In this document: in pieces, positions 41,101 to 47,945 of the stretch
How the letters are laid out: the number at the start of each line of letters is the position of its first letter
Position numbering within the stretch: position 1 is the stretch's first letter
Assembly: GCA_963790325.1 (NCBI GenBank)
Contig: CAWBNY010000003.1
Span: forward strand, 496,001 to 560,000
Origin: JAXDMK01 sp963790325
Lineage (GTDB): Bacteria > Actinomycetota > Acidimicrobiia > Acidimicrobiales > AC-14
DNA: 64,000 nt
Direction of reading: 5' to 3'
Program-made: the position numbers and the translations under genes
The notes under the pieces: model-generated
What the model saw: only the letters and a program-made list of their open reading frames with translations
Told to the model about the DNA's origin: nothing
The model's database searches: none

Positions 41101-43032
41101 GGTGACGTCGACGGCATCGCCACCGAAGGCGAAGGTGTTCACCCGGCGGCCGTCGAGTACGGCTCCCGGCGCCCCGACGTAGGTCGACCCGCCCTTGGCG
41201 ACGACGTGGTCGGAGGCGGCCGGGCCCACCGTGTGGGTACCGGGTGCGAGCCAGAACGTCGTACCGGGAGGGTTGGCGTCGGAGGCCGCCGAGAGGCTGG
41301 TGCCGGGGTTGACTCGCACCGAGCCCGGCGGCTGCACGGCGGGGCCGTCGAGGATGGCCGCGTCACCGCAGATCGGCGCCGGAGGCGCGGTCGGGTAGGC
41401 GCCGCTGACAGGCGTCGAGTTGTCGACGTAGGTGCTGCCGATGTCCTGCAGCCACGTCTCCTGCCACGCCGCGAACCCCACAAAGTTGCCCACCGCGAAG
41501 GGGTCGTACTGCCAGGGCCCGACGTAGCGGTTGTCCTCGAAGTGGTTGTTCTGGCCGAAGGTGACGGCCTGCTGGATCACGTCGCCGTGGTACGGGGACC
41601 ATGGCGGGCTGACGCCCATGTTCGAGAACAGGCCCTGGGTGCCGCAGTTGGCCACACAGTCGATGGCGACCTTGTCGATCTCGAAGTCGTTGTCTGCGAC
41701 GAGAACGTTCTGCGTTTTCCACCGGCAGTCGTCGTAGTACGGGACCTCCTCGATGGTGCCCGCCACGCAGGTCTCGACCGTCCCGACGCCTGCGATCGGG
41801 CAGAACCCGTCAGCCGTGTTGCCGGCCGTGTTGCAGAAGCGGTCCGCGTTCTCCCAGAGCACCACGCCGCCCCAGTTGTCGACCAGCCTGTTTCCGCTCA
41901 CCTCGAGGGTGGAGTAGACGCCGCCGTTGACCCGGCTGTCACCTCCGCTCTCCGAGATGTAGATGGCGGCCACCGGGAACCCGTCGTTGCGGTCGCCGAA
42001 CACCCGGCCCTTGCGCAGCGTGTTGCGCACCAGTGTGTTGTTGTGGATGTAGGCGTTGTAGCTGGTCTCGTAGACGATGCCCTCGGACGCGTTGTCGTTG
42101 ATGTAATTGCCCTCGATCCGGAAGCCGACTGCGTTGGTGTCGGCGAAAAGACCCTGGGCCAGGTTGTGGTGGACCCAGTTGTTGGTGACCACCGCGCCGT
42201 GCACGCCCCAGAACTTCCCGCCACCGGAACAGCCGCAGGCGGGGTCGCTGGTCTCGATGTCGTCGGCCGCGTTGTGGCCGATCTCGTTGTGGTCCATGAA
42301 CACGTTCACGGTGCCCGAGGGCCGGGAGGTGTTGAACCCGTACTGCCCGTTGTTCTCGATGCAGTTGTACCGGATGACGGTGTGGGAGCCGAGGTCGATG
42401 CCGGCACCGTGGTTGTCGCGGATGGTGGTGAACTCGATCGTCCACGACTCTCCTCCGTCGTGGTTGACGACGCTCTCGCCGTTGGGCGAGACGAAGTTCT
42501 GGATCGTCAGGTGGCTGATCGTGACCCCGGTCGCGGGCGTGGTGAAGGCGTAGCGGTTGAGCCGACGGCCGTCGAGGACCGCACCCGGGGCCCCGATATA
42601 GGTGTTGCCGTCCTTGACCGCCACCTGGGCGAACTCGTTGTCGTCGAGCTCATGGATACCCGTGGTGAGCCAGAAGGTGGTGCCCGAAGGATGCGCAACG
42701 GTGAGGTCGTAAACGTTCTGCCCGGGGTCGACCCGGACCGACCCCGGGGGCTGCGTTGCCGGGCCGTCGAGGACCTCGGAGTTCCCGCAGATCGGCGCCG
42801 GCGGCACCTCAGGCGCCCCGCCGGAGGGCGGCGGGGAGGCAGGGAAGGCCGCTGCGGCAGGACCACTCGCGGTTGCGTTGAGAGCTGCGACGAGCAGGCC
42901 GACGGCAGCCAGGGTGAGGGGCTTCCGGCGGGTTGGAGCGCAAACTCTCCTCGCTCCAGCGTTGGATTCCGAGGGGGGTGAACGTGCCGGCCGCGGTTTC
43001 CGCCATCGGCCAGCACATGACAAATCCGTCAT
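38101..43032 (-). CDS. Giant secreted protein: two beta-helix modules plus four carbohydrate-binding-like modules
   Basis: 1643 residues. A long basic n-region and hydrophobic stretch (LTLAAVGLLVAALNATASGP) form the signal. Two right-handed parallel beta-helix modules of about 450 residues follow. Each begins PPAPICG-x-x-x-LDGPA and contains GAPGAVLDGRR, a CGCSG motif before GKFW, and DCRWKT. Four jelly-roll modules of about 150 residues end it, each with a TATLE or related start, PWFS, GWGV, PGF and a LDD/IDD end. Pectate-lyase-like or NosD-like helices often bind or cut polysaccharide; no catalytic set could be assigned. ATG at 43032 lies inside an inverted repeat, so the true start is uncertain. 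Surface polysaccharide binding or processing is inferred. Confidence 0.82.
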   Translation of the reverse strand: MTDLSCAGRWRKPRPARSPPSESNAGARRVCAPTRRKPLTLAAVGLLVAALNATASGPAAAAFPASPPPSGGAPEVPPAPICGNSEVLDGPATQPPGSVRVDPGQNVYDLTVAHPSGTTFWLTTGIHELDDNEFAQVAVKDGNTYIGAPGAVLDGRRLNRYAFTTPATGVTISHLTIQNFVSPNGESVVNHDGGESWTIEFTTIRDNHGAGIDLGSHTVIRYNCIENNGQYGFNTSRPSGTVNVFMDHNEIGHNAADDIETSDPACGCSGGGKFWGVHGAVVTNNWVHHNLAQGLFADTNAVGFRIEGNYINDNASEGIVYETSYNAYIHNNTLVRNTLRKGRVFGDRNDGFPVAAIYISESGGDSRVNGGVYSTLEVSGNRLVDNWGGVVLWENADRFCNTAGNTADGFCPIAGVGTVETCVAGTIEEVPYYDDCRWKTQNVLVADNDFEIDKVAIDCVANCGTQGLFSNMGVSPPWSPYHGDVIQQAVTFGQNNHFEDNRYVGPWQYDPFAVGNFVGFAAWQETWLQDIGSTYVDNSTPVSGAYPTAPPAPICGDAAILDGPAVQPPGSVRVNPGTSLSAASDANPPGTTFWLAPGTHTVGPAASDHVVAKGGSTYVGAPGAVLDGRRVNTFAFGGDAVDVTLRHLTVQGFGAAGTQLNHGAVNYEHATGWTVENNTIRENAGAGVVVGSGNVVRHNCLVDNGQYGFNVFEAVGVVLDRNEIARNNTDDWEGAMPGCGCSGAGKFWKSSGVEATGNWVHHNRGPGLWADTNNVGFLIAHNYLNDNDGVGIQYELSYNARIVSNTLKRNALVEGAAFAARGDNFPVGAIFVAESGGEPRLNDGIYGTLRIIGNFMEDNWGGVVLWEDANRFCGSSPDGPCSLVGAASPATCVEGTIDSAPYFNDCRWKTKNIAVADNDFRLNKSAIGCNGTPCGQQGLLGSFGTSPTWSPYSGTTVQTAVTFGQRNHFAGNRYVGDWSYTPFEPGRILDFASWRASPYLQDGGSTFDPGPPGQVTNHLDGNTSGFEGSAGQWAPWFSATMTRTMAQAHGGARSLQVDIGDQFWGLNLQNHPGFPATPGAKAVSFWARAGAGVAPGSGVDLTVRWRDASGADLQVDRAAVPALTDGWQQAIAHVVAPAGTARVTLELTSGTGTAGSSLFVDDFVVGDEPPSTNDIPDDTASLEGSLGTWVPWFSAAVSRSTEEAHGGSHSLQVDVTAAHGWGVTQSNFPGFEATPGDKAISFWGKAGAGSGLSATMSVHWRDSGGAALGTDVVTLPLGPAWAQAMAVVAAPPGTALFGVDFSHSAGGVGDVVYLDDISVATSLAAPPPPPPPPPGALDEDTATLEAGLGTWVAWFATEVSRSSAQAHGGSHSLEVRVTSAFGWGVTQSNYPGFATTAGDKRISFWAMRGAGGAPSATMRVHWRDPSGTTLATDQVSLSLGATWARATAVVSAPEGTARVAVDFVHSSGLAGDVVYLDDVLVEASAEQPPPPPPSTGLLDPDTATLEGGVGQWSPWFSSAVSSSSEHAHSGSRSLRVEVTAPDGWGVTLANHPGFEAAPGPHSIGFSALTGAGSGLSVTMTVTWRSDDGTVLGADAIDHPVGASWSEVSVPATAPVGTTRVGVDLTNASGLPGDVIYIDDVTVS
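38104..39990 (-). repeat. Four tandem carbohydrate-binding-like modules
   Basis: Approximate limits are 38104-38545, 38584-39030, 39064-39510 and 39535-39990, separated by short Pro-rich linkers. All share TATLE or TASLE (FEG in the first), PWFS-like, HGG or HSG, SLxV, PGF and DD near the end. Related single copies occur at 48470-48914 and in the broken gene at 56543-57480. Confidence 0.8.
40010..42790 (-). repeat. Two tandem beta-helix modules
   Basis: The halves at about 41420-42790 and 40010-41370 encode proteins alike over their whole length. Shared motifs are RHNC or RYNC with ENNGQYGFN or DNGQYGFN, CGCSG, WVHHN, GGVVLWE and DCRWKT. A third copy is the lipoprotein at 48933-50585. Confidence 0.85.
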
Positions 43033-43044
43033 ATCGTCTATACT
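43017..43044 (+). promoter_or_regulatory. Operator-like inverted repeat with -10 box
   Basis: ATGAC-AAATCC-GTCAT (43017-43032) is followed eight bases after CCGTC by TATACT (43039-43044), reading rightwards toward the gene at 43246. The same repeat covers the ATG of the giant secreted protein on the other strand, so one bound regulator could affect both. Confidence 0.5.
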
Positions 43045-43166
43045 AGGGCACTCCGGGTCCGCCCGAACGGCGCGCCCTTCCGCTCACCTGGCTGGTCGAG
43101 CGGCAACCAAGACGAGCCGCTGAAGGCCCAGACCGAGGACGCAACTGCTGAGCGTCTTGACATTGC

Positions 43167-43191
43167 TGACGAAACCGTCACACACTAGACA
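43167..43191 (+). promoter_or_regulatory. Second operator-like repeat upstream of 43246
   Basis: TGACG-AAAC-CGTCA (43167-43180) is a perfect inverted repeat of the locus motif. TAGACA, a weak -10-like box, follows at 43186-43191, 55 bases before the start codon. Confidence 0.45.
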
Positions 43192-43245
43192 CGAGTTCTG
43201 ATTGAGACCTGATCGGTGGGGCCCGGGGGCCAGGAGGGTCGCTGG

Positions 43246-43926
43246 TTGACTGACTGGGCAGTTGTCATCGAGTGCACCTCGCCAGGTCAGCCACCTCTCG
43301 ATTTGACGGTGATCGATCGTCTGGTGGAGCACCTGTCGCAGTGGAGAGCCACCGCGCTGTACAACCCCGACCGTTACGCGCTCCAGGTCGTCGTCGACTC
43401 CGACGACCCGCGGTCGGCGCTTGGCTCGGCGTCGCAGGTTCACAACGAGGCGATCCGAACCCTCGACATGCCCCGATGGCCAATCGTCCGGATCGAGGCG
43501 ATGACGCTGGCCGAGCTGGCCCGGAGCTGGGAGGTGTTGGTCCCGAACCCATCGCTGCTGCCCAAGCGGGTCTGGGAGATCTGCCCGAGCTTCACCGTCC
43601 GCATGTACGAGATCGGTCGTCTGCTGGTGCGAGCCACCACGATCGAGGAGCTCAGCGGGCTCCTCGTCCGCTTCGTGCACGAGTCCGGGGGCTGGACGCC
43701 GGAGCCAGACCAGGACAGGCACAAGTTGCTTCCGATTGACCTGTCCCTAGGAACCGGCGCGCCTGTCCTGCTGGCGGCGGAACCGATGAGCAGCGGCCGA
43801 CTGCTGCTGGAAGACGCGTTGCCTACCCTAGTGGAGGACGCGAAGCTGCTGGCCAACCGGCTGCACCGGCTCGCTTCTCAGGCGTCCAGCCAGGAGGCAG
43901 CGTCGCGCCACCCGCCTGCGTCGTAG
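43246..43926 (+). CDS. Uncharacterised two-part protein, possibly sensory
   Basis: 226 residues without signal peptide or membrane segments. The N-terminal 80 residues (TDWAVVIECTSPGQPPLDLT, YALQVVVDSDDPRSALGSAS) look like a small alpha/beta domain. The C-terminal part (LLVRATTIEELSGLLVRFVH, APVLLAAEPMSSGRLLLEDA, LPTLVEDAKLLANRLHRLAS) resembles the end of a GAF-like domain with a trailing helix. No enzyme motif is visible. TTG at 43246 was chosen for an AGGAGG site eight bases upstream. Two operator-like repeats lie ahead of it. A ligand-sensing regulator for the polysaccharide locus is speculative. Confidence 0.6.
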   Translation: MTDWAVVIECTSPGQPPLDLTVIDRLVEHLSQWRATALYNPDRYALQVVVDSDDPRSALGSASQVHNEAIRTLDMPRWPIVRIEAMTLAELARSWEVLVPNPSLLPKRVWEICPSFTVRMYEIGRLLVRATTIEELSGLLVRFVHESGGWTPEPDQDRHKLLPIDLSLGTGAPVLLAAEPMSSGRLLLEDALPTLVEDAKLLANRLHRLASQASSQEAASRHPPAS

Positions 43927-43971
43927 TCCGGTGCCTGGTGCGGCTCCGACAAGCCCCGATGAATGGCGCCG

Positions 43972-44154
43972 TCAATCGAACCAGGCGCGCAGGAGGGCGC
44001 GGAGGTCCGCTGGTCGCACCCTCCTATGGCTTCCCCGCTCCACCAGGTATGCGTCCTGTCCCAGATCGGCCCAGCGTCGTAGCGTCGCCGGCGGCATAGG
44101 GGGTATCTGGGCCGAAGGCGGTGTCTCCCTCTCCGGCTGTGCCTGTTCGTCCAC
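43972..44154 (-). CDS. Truncated BldC/MerR-like small DNA-binding protein
   Basis: 60 residues. The C-terminal half (PPATLRRWADLGQDAYLVER, GSHRRVRPADLRALLRAWF) matches the recognition helix and wing of BldC-like proteins, including the xxHRR turn. The first helix of the fold is replaced by a Pro-rich segment. GTG at 44154 has a GGGGGAG site about 6 bases upstream. It could be a dominant-negative partner of BldC or a decaying gene. Confidence 0.45.
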   Translation of the reverse strand: MDEQAQPERETPPSAQIPPMPPATLRRWADLGQDAYLVERGSHRRVRPADLRALLRAWFD

Positions 44155-44218
44155 GCCTACTCCCCCGCCCTTCTCGCTACGCAGGGATTCCGTCGCGCTT
44201 CGGGTTGTCTGATCGAGA

Positions 44219-44232
44219 TTAGGCTTGCCTAA
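44219..44232. promoter_or_regulatory. Inverted repeat TTAGGC-TT-GCCTAA
   Basis: A perfect 6-base inverted repeat lies within TGATC...GATCA flanks, between the stop of the sugar transferase and the start of the small HTH gene. It recalls iron-box half sites (TTAGG...CCTAA), but the spacing is too short for a DtxR-type box. A terminator hairpin or operator is possible. Confidence 0.35.
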
Positions 44233-44272
44233 GATCAGTGCTGCGGTCGGCTCGGCGCGAGGTCGACAGCCG

Positions 44273-45871
44273 TCACCTGGCTCCGCGTTCGAGGAGGACC
44301 GAGGGCACGGTTTGGAGCACGATCTTGAGGTCCATGGGCAACGACCAGTTGTCGACGTAGTACAAATCGAGTTCGACGTAGTCCTCGAAGTCGGAACCCG
44401 CCCGGCTGTTCACCTGCCACATGCCGGTGATCCCCGGCCGAACTCGGAGACGCTGGTGCAACTCCGGCTCCCACGCCTCCGCCTCTGCCGGTAGGGCCGG
44501 CCGAGGGCCGACGATGCTCATCTCGCCCCGCAGCACGTTCCAGAGCTGGGGTAGCTCGTCGAGTGACATGCATCGCAGGTACCGGCCCACACGGGTGACC
44601 CGTGGATCGCGGCGGAGCTTGAAGAGCGGACCGTCAGCCTCGTTGAGGTGCCGGAGGTCTTCGAGCCGGGACTCGGCGTCGGCCGTCATCGAGCGCAGCT
44701 TGAGCAGCTCGAACGTGACGCCGTCCCGACCGAGACGCCATTGTCGGAACAGGACCGGGCCAGGGCTGTCGACGGCGATCGCCACCGCCAGCACGACCAG
44801 CAGGGGGGCGGCCAGCACCAGGCCCACTAGGGCGACCACCACGTCGAATGCCCTCTTGGCAAAGTATCGCGAGCCCAAGCGGCACGGCCGGACTCGGATG
44901 ACCCCGAACTGCATCCCGATCGAGCCGACGGAAAGTCGCTCGGGCGCGATCCCCCGCAGCGCGGTCAACACCTCGACGTGGATCCCGGAGCCGGCCAACA
45001 GCCGGGTGACGACGTTCACACGCTCGACGGCCACCGCTCCGGGCACTATCACCACCCCCTGGGCACGAGTGCGGCGAACGATCTCGACTGCGTCGTCGAC
45101 TGCGCCGAGAACCTCCCTGTGGGCATCGACGAGGGTGCCCACGGCCCGTGTGTCGTCGAGGAAGCCGATCACCTGGCAGCCCAGGCTGGGATCACGGTCG
45201 AGCGCGGCACTGAGACTCGCTGCCACACTGTCGCCGCCCACCACGAGGACGCGGCGGGTGAGGCGGCCGGAGCGGTGGAGGTACCGGGTCAGGAGCCGGG
45301 AAACGACCCGCTCGAAGGTGAGGACGACGGTCACCACCGCGAAGCCCAACAGGAGCACCTGCCCGGACACCTCGACGCCGGCGAGGAGGGCTACCAACGC
45401 AGTAGATCCGACCCCCGCCGCCACCGCGTGGACCAGGCGACTGACCTCCTGGGTCATTCGCTGGACGTGTCGGCCGCTCAGGAGCTGATACCGGGCCAGG
45501 ACCAGCAACCAGCATGGCACCGACGCAGCCGCGATCCACGAGAGAGCGGTGGCCGGGACCTCACCGGTGCCCCCCACAACCACGGTCAACCAGAGCGCAC
45601 TGGTGATCGCCAGGAGGTCGGCTGCCGCCTGAACGGTCTTCGGAACCACCCCATTCTGACGCCACCGGCTGGTTGCGGGCGCCGTCCTGATCGCGGCCAC
45701 CGGTGGGGCGAGCCGCTCCGCCCGCTCCGCCCGCTTGACGCCCCGCCACGAGGCCCCGCCCGAACCTCTCCGGGTAGTCCTAGCCGAGCCGTCGAGCCTC
45801 GCGGGCGGCAACGCGCCTGAGTCCGGCACGAGTCCGTCCTGGTCGATCCACGGCCACCGTTCCGCGTTCAT
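44273..45871 (-). CDS. Polyprenyl-phosphate sugar-1-phosphate transferase (initiating enzyme)
   Basis: 532 residues. A polar N-terminus of about 80 residues precedes four membrane segments and a CoA-binding-like Rossmann region (RRVLVVGGDSVAASLSAAL, CQVIGFLDDTRAVGTLVDAH). After a further membrane segment comes the catalytic domain: FAKRAFDVVVALVGLVL, PGPVLFRQWRLGRDG, LKLRSMTADAE, DELPQLWNVLRGEMSIVGPR and RPGITGMWQVNSR. It starts exopolysaccharide repeat units by placing a sugar phosphate on undecaprenyl phosphate. The locus motif and a TATTCT box lie upstream. Confidence 0.93.
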   Translation of the reverse strand: MNAERWPWIDQDGLVPDSGALPPARLDGSARTTRRGSGGASWRGVKRAERAERLAPPVAAIRTAPATSRWRQNGVVPKTVQAAADLLAITSALWLTVVVGGTGEVPATALSWIAAASVPCWLLVLARYQLLSGRHVQRMTQEVSRLVHAVAAGVGSTALVALLAGVEVSGQVLLLGFAVVTVVLTFERVVSRLLTRYLHRSGRLTRRVLVVGGDSVAASLSAALDRDPSLGCQVIGFLDDTRAVGTLVDAHREVLGAVDDAVEIVRRTRAQGVVIVPGAVAVERVNVVTRLLAGSGIHVEVLTALRGIAPERLSVGSIGMQFGVIRVRPCRLGSRYFAKRAFDVVVALVGLVLAAPLLVVLAVAIAVDSPGPVLFRQWRLGRDGVTFELLKLRSMTADAESRLEDLRHLNEADGPLFKLRRDPRVTRVGRYLRCMSLDELPQLWNVLRGEMSIVGPRPALPAEAEAWEPELHQRLRVRPGITGMWQVNSRAGSDFEDYVELDLYYVDNWSLPMDLKIVLQTVPSVLLERGAR

Positions 45872-45911
45872 GTCGTGCCGAGCCTCCGCTGTAATCGGCG
45901 TCCGTCCAAAG

Positions 45912-45937
45912 AATAGGAGAAATCCGACAAACCGGCC
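45912..45937 (-). promoter_or_regulatory. Promoter with locus motif, sugar-transferase gene
   Basis: Read on the minus strand, CCGGTTTGTCGGA (45937-45925) is followed seven bases later by TATTCT (45917-45912), 41 bases before the start codon. The same motif and layout occur leftward of 58748. Confidence 0.55.
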
Positions 45938-45972
45938 AACGGGCGTGGGTTGTGGACCGTGATCGGTCGGAG

Positions 45973-45994
45973 TACGATGAAACAGACAATCGTA
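45973..45994 (+). promoter_or_regulatory. Inverted repeat upstream of the bldC pair
   Basis: TACGAT (45973-45978) and ATCGTA (45989-45994) form a perfect inverted repeat with a 10-base centre. TACGAT also reads as a -10 box, about 65 bases before the small ORF at 46043. Autoregulation of the bldC operon is possible. Confidence 0.45.
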
Positions 45995-46042
45995 GGGATT
46001 CGGCCGAGAGCGGCGACCGAAGTTGCAGCTGGGGGAATTCGT

Positions 46043-46168
46043 ATGATCTTGCCGGAAACACTGTTAAGCGAGCTTTGGAACCGCCGACGCATCACAGCAC
46101 CAGCGGACGGAGACGAGAACAGGCTCCGTCTGGCGAGCGACGAGGACGAGGTCGACAACCTACCGTGA
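46043..46168 (+). CDS. Small protein of 41 residues coupled to bldC
   Basis: GGGGGA lies 6 bases before ATG 46043, one of the best ribosome sites in the area. The product is MILPETLLSELWNRRRITAP followed by an acidic tail (DENRLRLASDEDEVDNLP). Its TGA overlaps the bldC GTG (GTGA), so its translation would drive that of BldC. No relatives are recognised. It could be a leader peptide or a BldC-binding protein. Confidence 0.5.
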   Translation: MILPETLLSELWNRRRITAPADGDENRLRLASDEDEVDNLP

Positions 46169-46380
46169 GCAGATCTGACGCTCCCGACGACAGTTACATG
46201 ACACCCGGCGATGTCGCGCAGCTCTTGCGCGTCACGCCCCGAACCGTGAGTCGATGGGCCGACGAGGGCCGGATCGCCCACATCGTGACCCTCGGCGGTC
46301 ACCGTCGATTCCTCCAGGCCGACGTGCTAAGGCTGCTCGAGATCGCCCGCCGGTCGGGGAGCGAAGCCAAGGTGACCTAG
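46165..46380 (+). CDS. bldC: BldC-like helix-turn-helix regulator
   Basis: 71 residues. YMTPGDVAQLLRVTPRTVSR, WADEGRIAHIVTLGGHRRFL and ADVLRLLEIA match BldC over nearly its full length. BldC is a small MerR-like protein that binds head-to-tail on DNA direct repeats and times development in Streptomyces. Here it sits inside the exopolysaccharide locus and may control it. GTG at 46165 is coupled to the upstream small ORF; ATG at 46198 is an alternative. Confidence 0.88.
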   Translation: MSRSDAPDDSYMTPGDVAQLLRVTPRTVSRWADEGRIAHIVTLGGHRRFLQADVLRLLEIARRSGSEAKVT

Positions 46381-46396
46381 CCGGTCTGCGCTTGCG

Positions 46397-47671
46397 CTAC
46401 ACGAGGACCCCCTTCCCGAGCAGGTCCCAGATGTCGATCACCGGCTGGCGCGGCGCAAGGCCGGCATAGGCCCGGTGGGGCGTCCCTATCACCAGGACGT
46501 CGGCCCGGTCGAGCACCTGTTCGAGGGGCAGGAGATTGGGATCCGTGGTCACGAACGGGTCCGTGGCGAGCACATCCGCGGCCTTGAAGCGCAGGAGTCG
46601 CCGGAGCTTGTAGCTCAGGCTGGCTCGGGCGTCGTCGGATTCCGCCTTGAAGGCCATGCCGAGCATCCCGACCGTCATTCGAGCCAGGTCGAAGCGCTCC
46701 TCCATCCGCGCGACGACATAGTGCGGGAGTCCCTCGTTGACGTTCATCGCCGCTTGGCCCAGCGAGAACTGGTTCCCAGAGAAAGCCGCCAGCTGGAGCG
46801 TGTCCTTAACCAGGCACGGGCCCGCTGCCAGCCCCGCCCGAGGGAGGTCGGATGCCCGTGGGTAGTTGTGGGCGAGGGCGCTGCGGATGCGCTCGAAGTC
46901 GAGTCCGGCCTCGTTCGCCAGCATGTAGAGCTGGTTGGCCACCGCGAAGCGGATGTAGCGCCAGGTGTTGGCGAAGAGCTTCGCCAACTCGGCCTCCTCG
47001 GGCGTGAGCAGAACCATGTCTGGCGTCAGGCTCCGGAAGAGGCGGCTGGCCCGGTCGGACGCAAGCCGGCTCCGTGCCGCGACGATCTGGGGCAGGAGCC
47101 CGAGCTCGGTCATGGCCCGCCCTTCGCAGATGCGCTCGGGGCAGTAGGCGACGTCGATGTCCTTGCCCGTCCCGGCGACGAGCCGCTCCACCGCGGCTGT
47201 GACTCCCGGGTAGATGGTGCTCCGCAGCACGATGAGCTGGCCGTCGACCAGGTGGTCCAACAGGGAGTCGACGACGGCCGGTACCGCTGACGGGTCCGGG
47301 TTCAGGTGCTCGTCGACCGGGGTCCCGATGACGATGACGACGATCTCCGCCTCGCCGACGCGCTCCAGGCAGGTCGTCGCCGCGAGCGACCTGTGGAGCG
47401 TGCGGGCCAGCGCCTCCGGCGCCCCGTCCTCGTCGAACGGCATGCCGCCGGAGTCGATCCGGCCGACGGCCGCCGCGTTCAGGTCGTAGAGTACGACGTC
47501 GAGGCCGCGATCGGCGAGAGCCAGGCCGAGGGGGAGGCCGACACGGCCACACCCGCCCACGATGAGCACGTCGGACGGGAACTGCCGATCCGCGGAACCG
47601 GCCCCACGATCCTGCGGGCCGACGATCCCATGCGCCTGTGCAGCTGCCGTGTCGGTGAGTTCGGTTCTCAC
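46397..47671 (-). CDS. UDP/GDP-sugar 6-dehydrogenase family protein
   Basis: 424 residues. The NAD-binding motif is VLIVGGCGRVGLPLGLALAD. IGTPVDEHLNPDPSAV and STIYPGVTAAVERL are typical, and AYCPERICEGRA follows. The catalytic Cys is in AAGPCLVKDTLQL, a variant of GGSCFPKDT. It would oxidise an NDP-hexose to its uronic acid for the polysaccharide. The substrate, UDP-glucose or UDP-ManNAc, is not fixed by sequence. AGGAGGTGG precedes the GTG at 47671. Confidence 0.9.
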   Translation of the reverse strand: MRTELTDTAAAQAHGIVGPQDRGAGSADRQFPSDVLIVGGCGRVGLPLGLALADRGLDVVLYDLNAAAVGRIDSGGMPFDEDGAPEALARTLHRSLAATTCLERVGEAEIVVIVIGTPVDEHLNPDPSAVPAVVDSLLDHLVDGQLIVLRSTIYPGVTAAVERLVAGTGKDIDVAYCPERICEGRAMTELGLLPQIVAARSRLASDRASRLFRSLTPDMVLLTPEEAELAKLFANTWRYIRFAVANQLYMLANEAGLDFERIRSALAHNYPRASDLPRAGLAAGPCLVKDTLQLAAFSGNQFSLGQAAMNVNEGLPHYVVARMEERFDLARMTVGMLGMAFKAESDDARASLSYKLRRLLRFKAADVLATDPFVTTDPNLLPLEQVLDRADVLVIGTPHRAYAGLAPRQPVIDIWDLLGKGVLV

Positions 47672-47734
47672 AGGGACGCTCCACCTCCTGTCGTCGCTCG
47701 AAGTTCCGCCGCCCCCGCCGGGGCGATGGTGCGT

Positions 47735-47758
47735 AGTATGTCTGATATGACGGGATTT
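47735..47758 (-). promoter_or_regulatory. Promoter with locus motif, sugar dehydrogenase gene
   Basis: On the minus strand AAATCCCGTC (47758-47749) is followed eight bases later by CATACT (47740-47735), about 64 bases before the start. CCGTCATATC also occurs at 43026-43035, eight bases before its -10 box. Confidence 0.5.
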
Positions 47759-47945
47759 AGCGAAATGTCGGGGTGTGGCGCCACCTCCGCCACGGGCGTG
47801 TCGGCGAAACGACCCGGCCTAGCCCAGGGGCTACCGGTCTCGACCGTGACCATCTCGGCCTCGTCGGCCCGAGCGGCATAGGCGACCGACGTGTGTCCGA
47901 GCCCATGACGCCCTCATCCCGCATCCCGCCCAAGGGCGGAGGCGG

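Noticed and set aside
38350..42981. 1543-codon plus-strand frame opposite the giant secreted protein
   Set aside because: It is the mirror of a protein with a signal peptide, repeated modules and conserved Cys motifs. The opposite frame has none.
47668..47853. 61-codon minus-strand frame before the sugar dehydrogenase
   Set aside because: It overlaps the likely promoter (47735-47758) and the start of the dehydrogenase, and has no recognisable feature.
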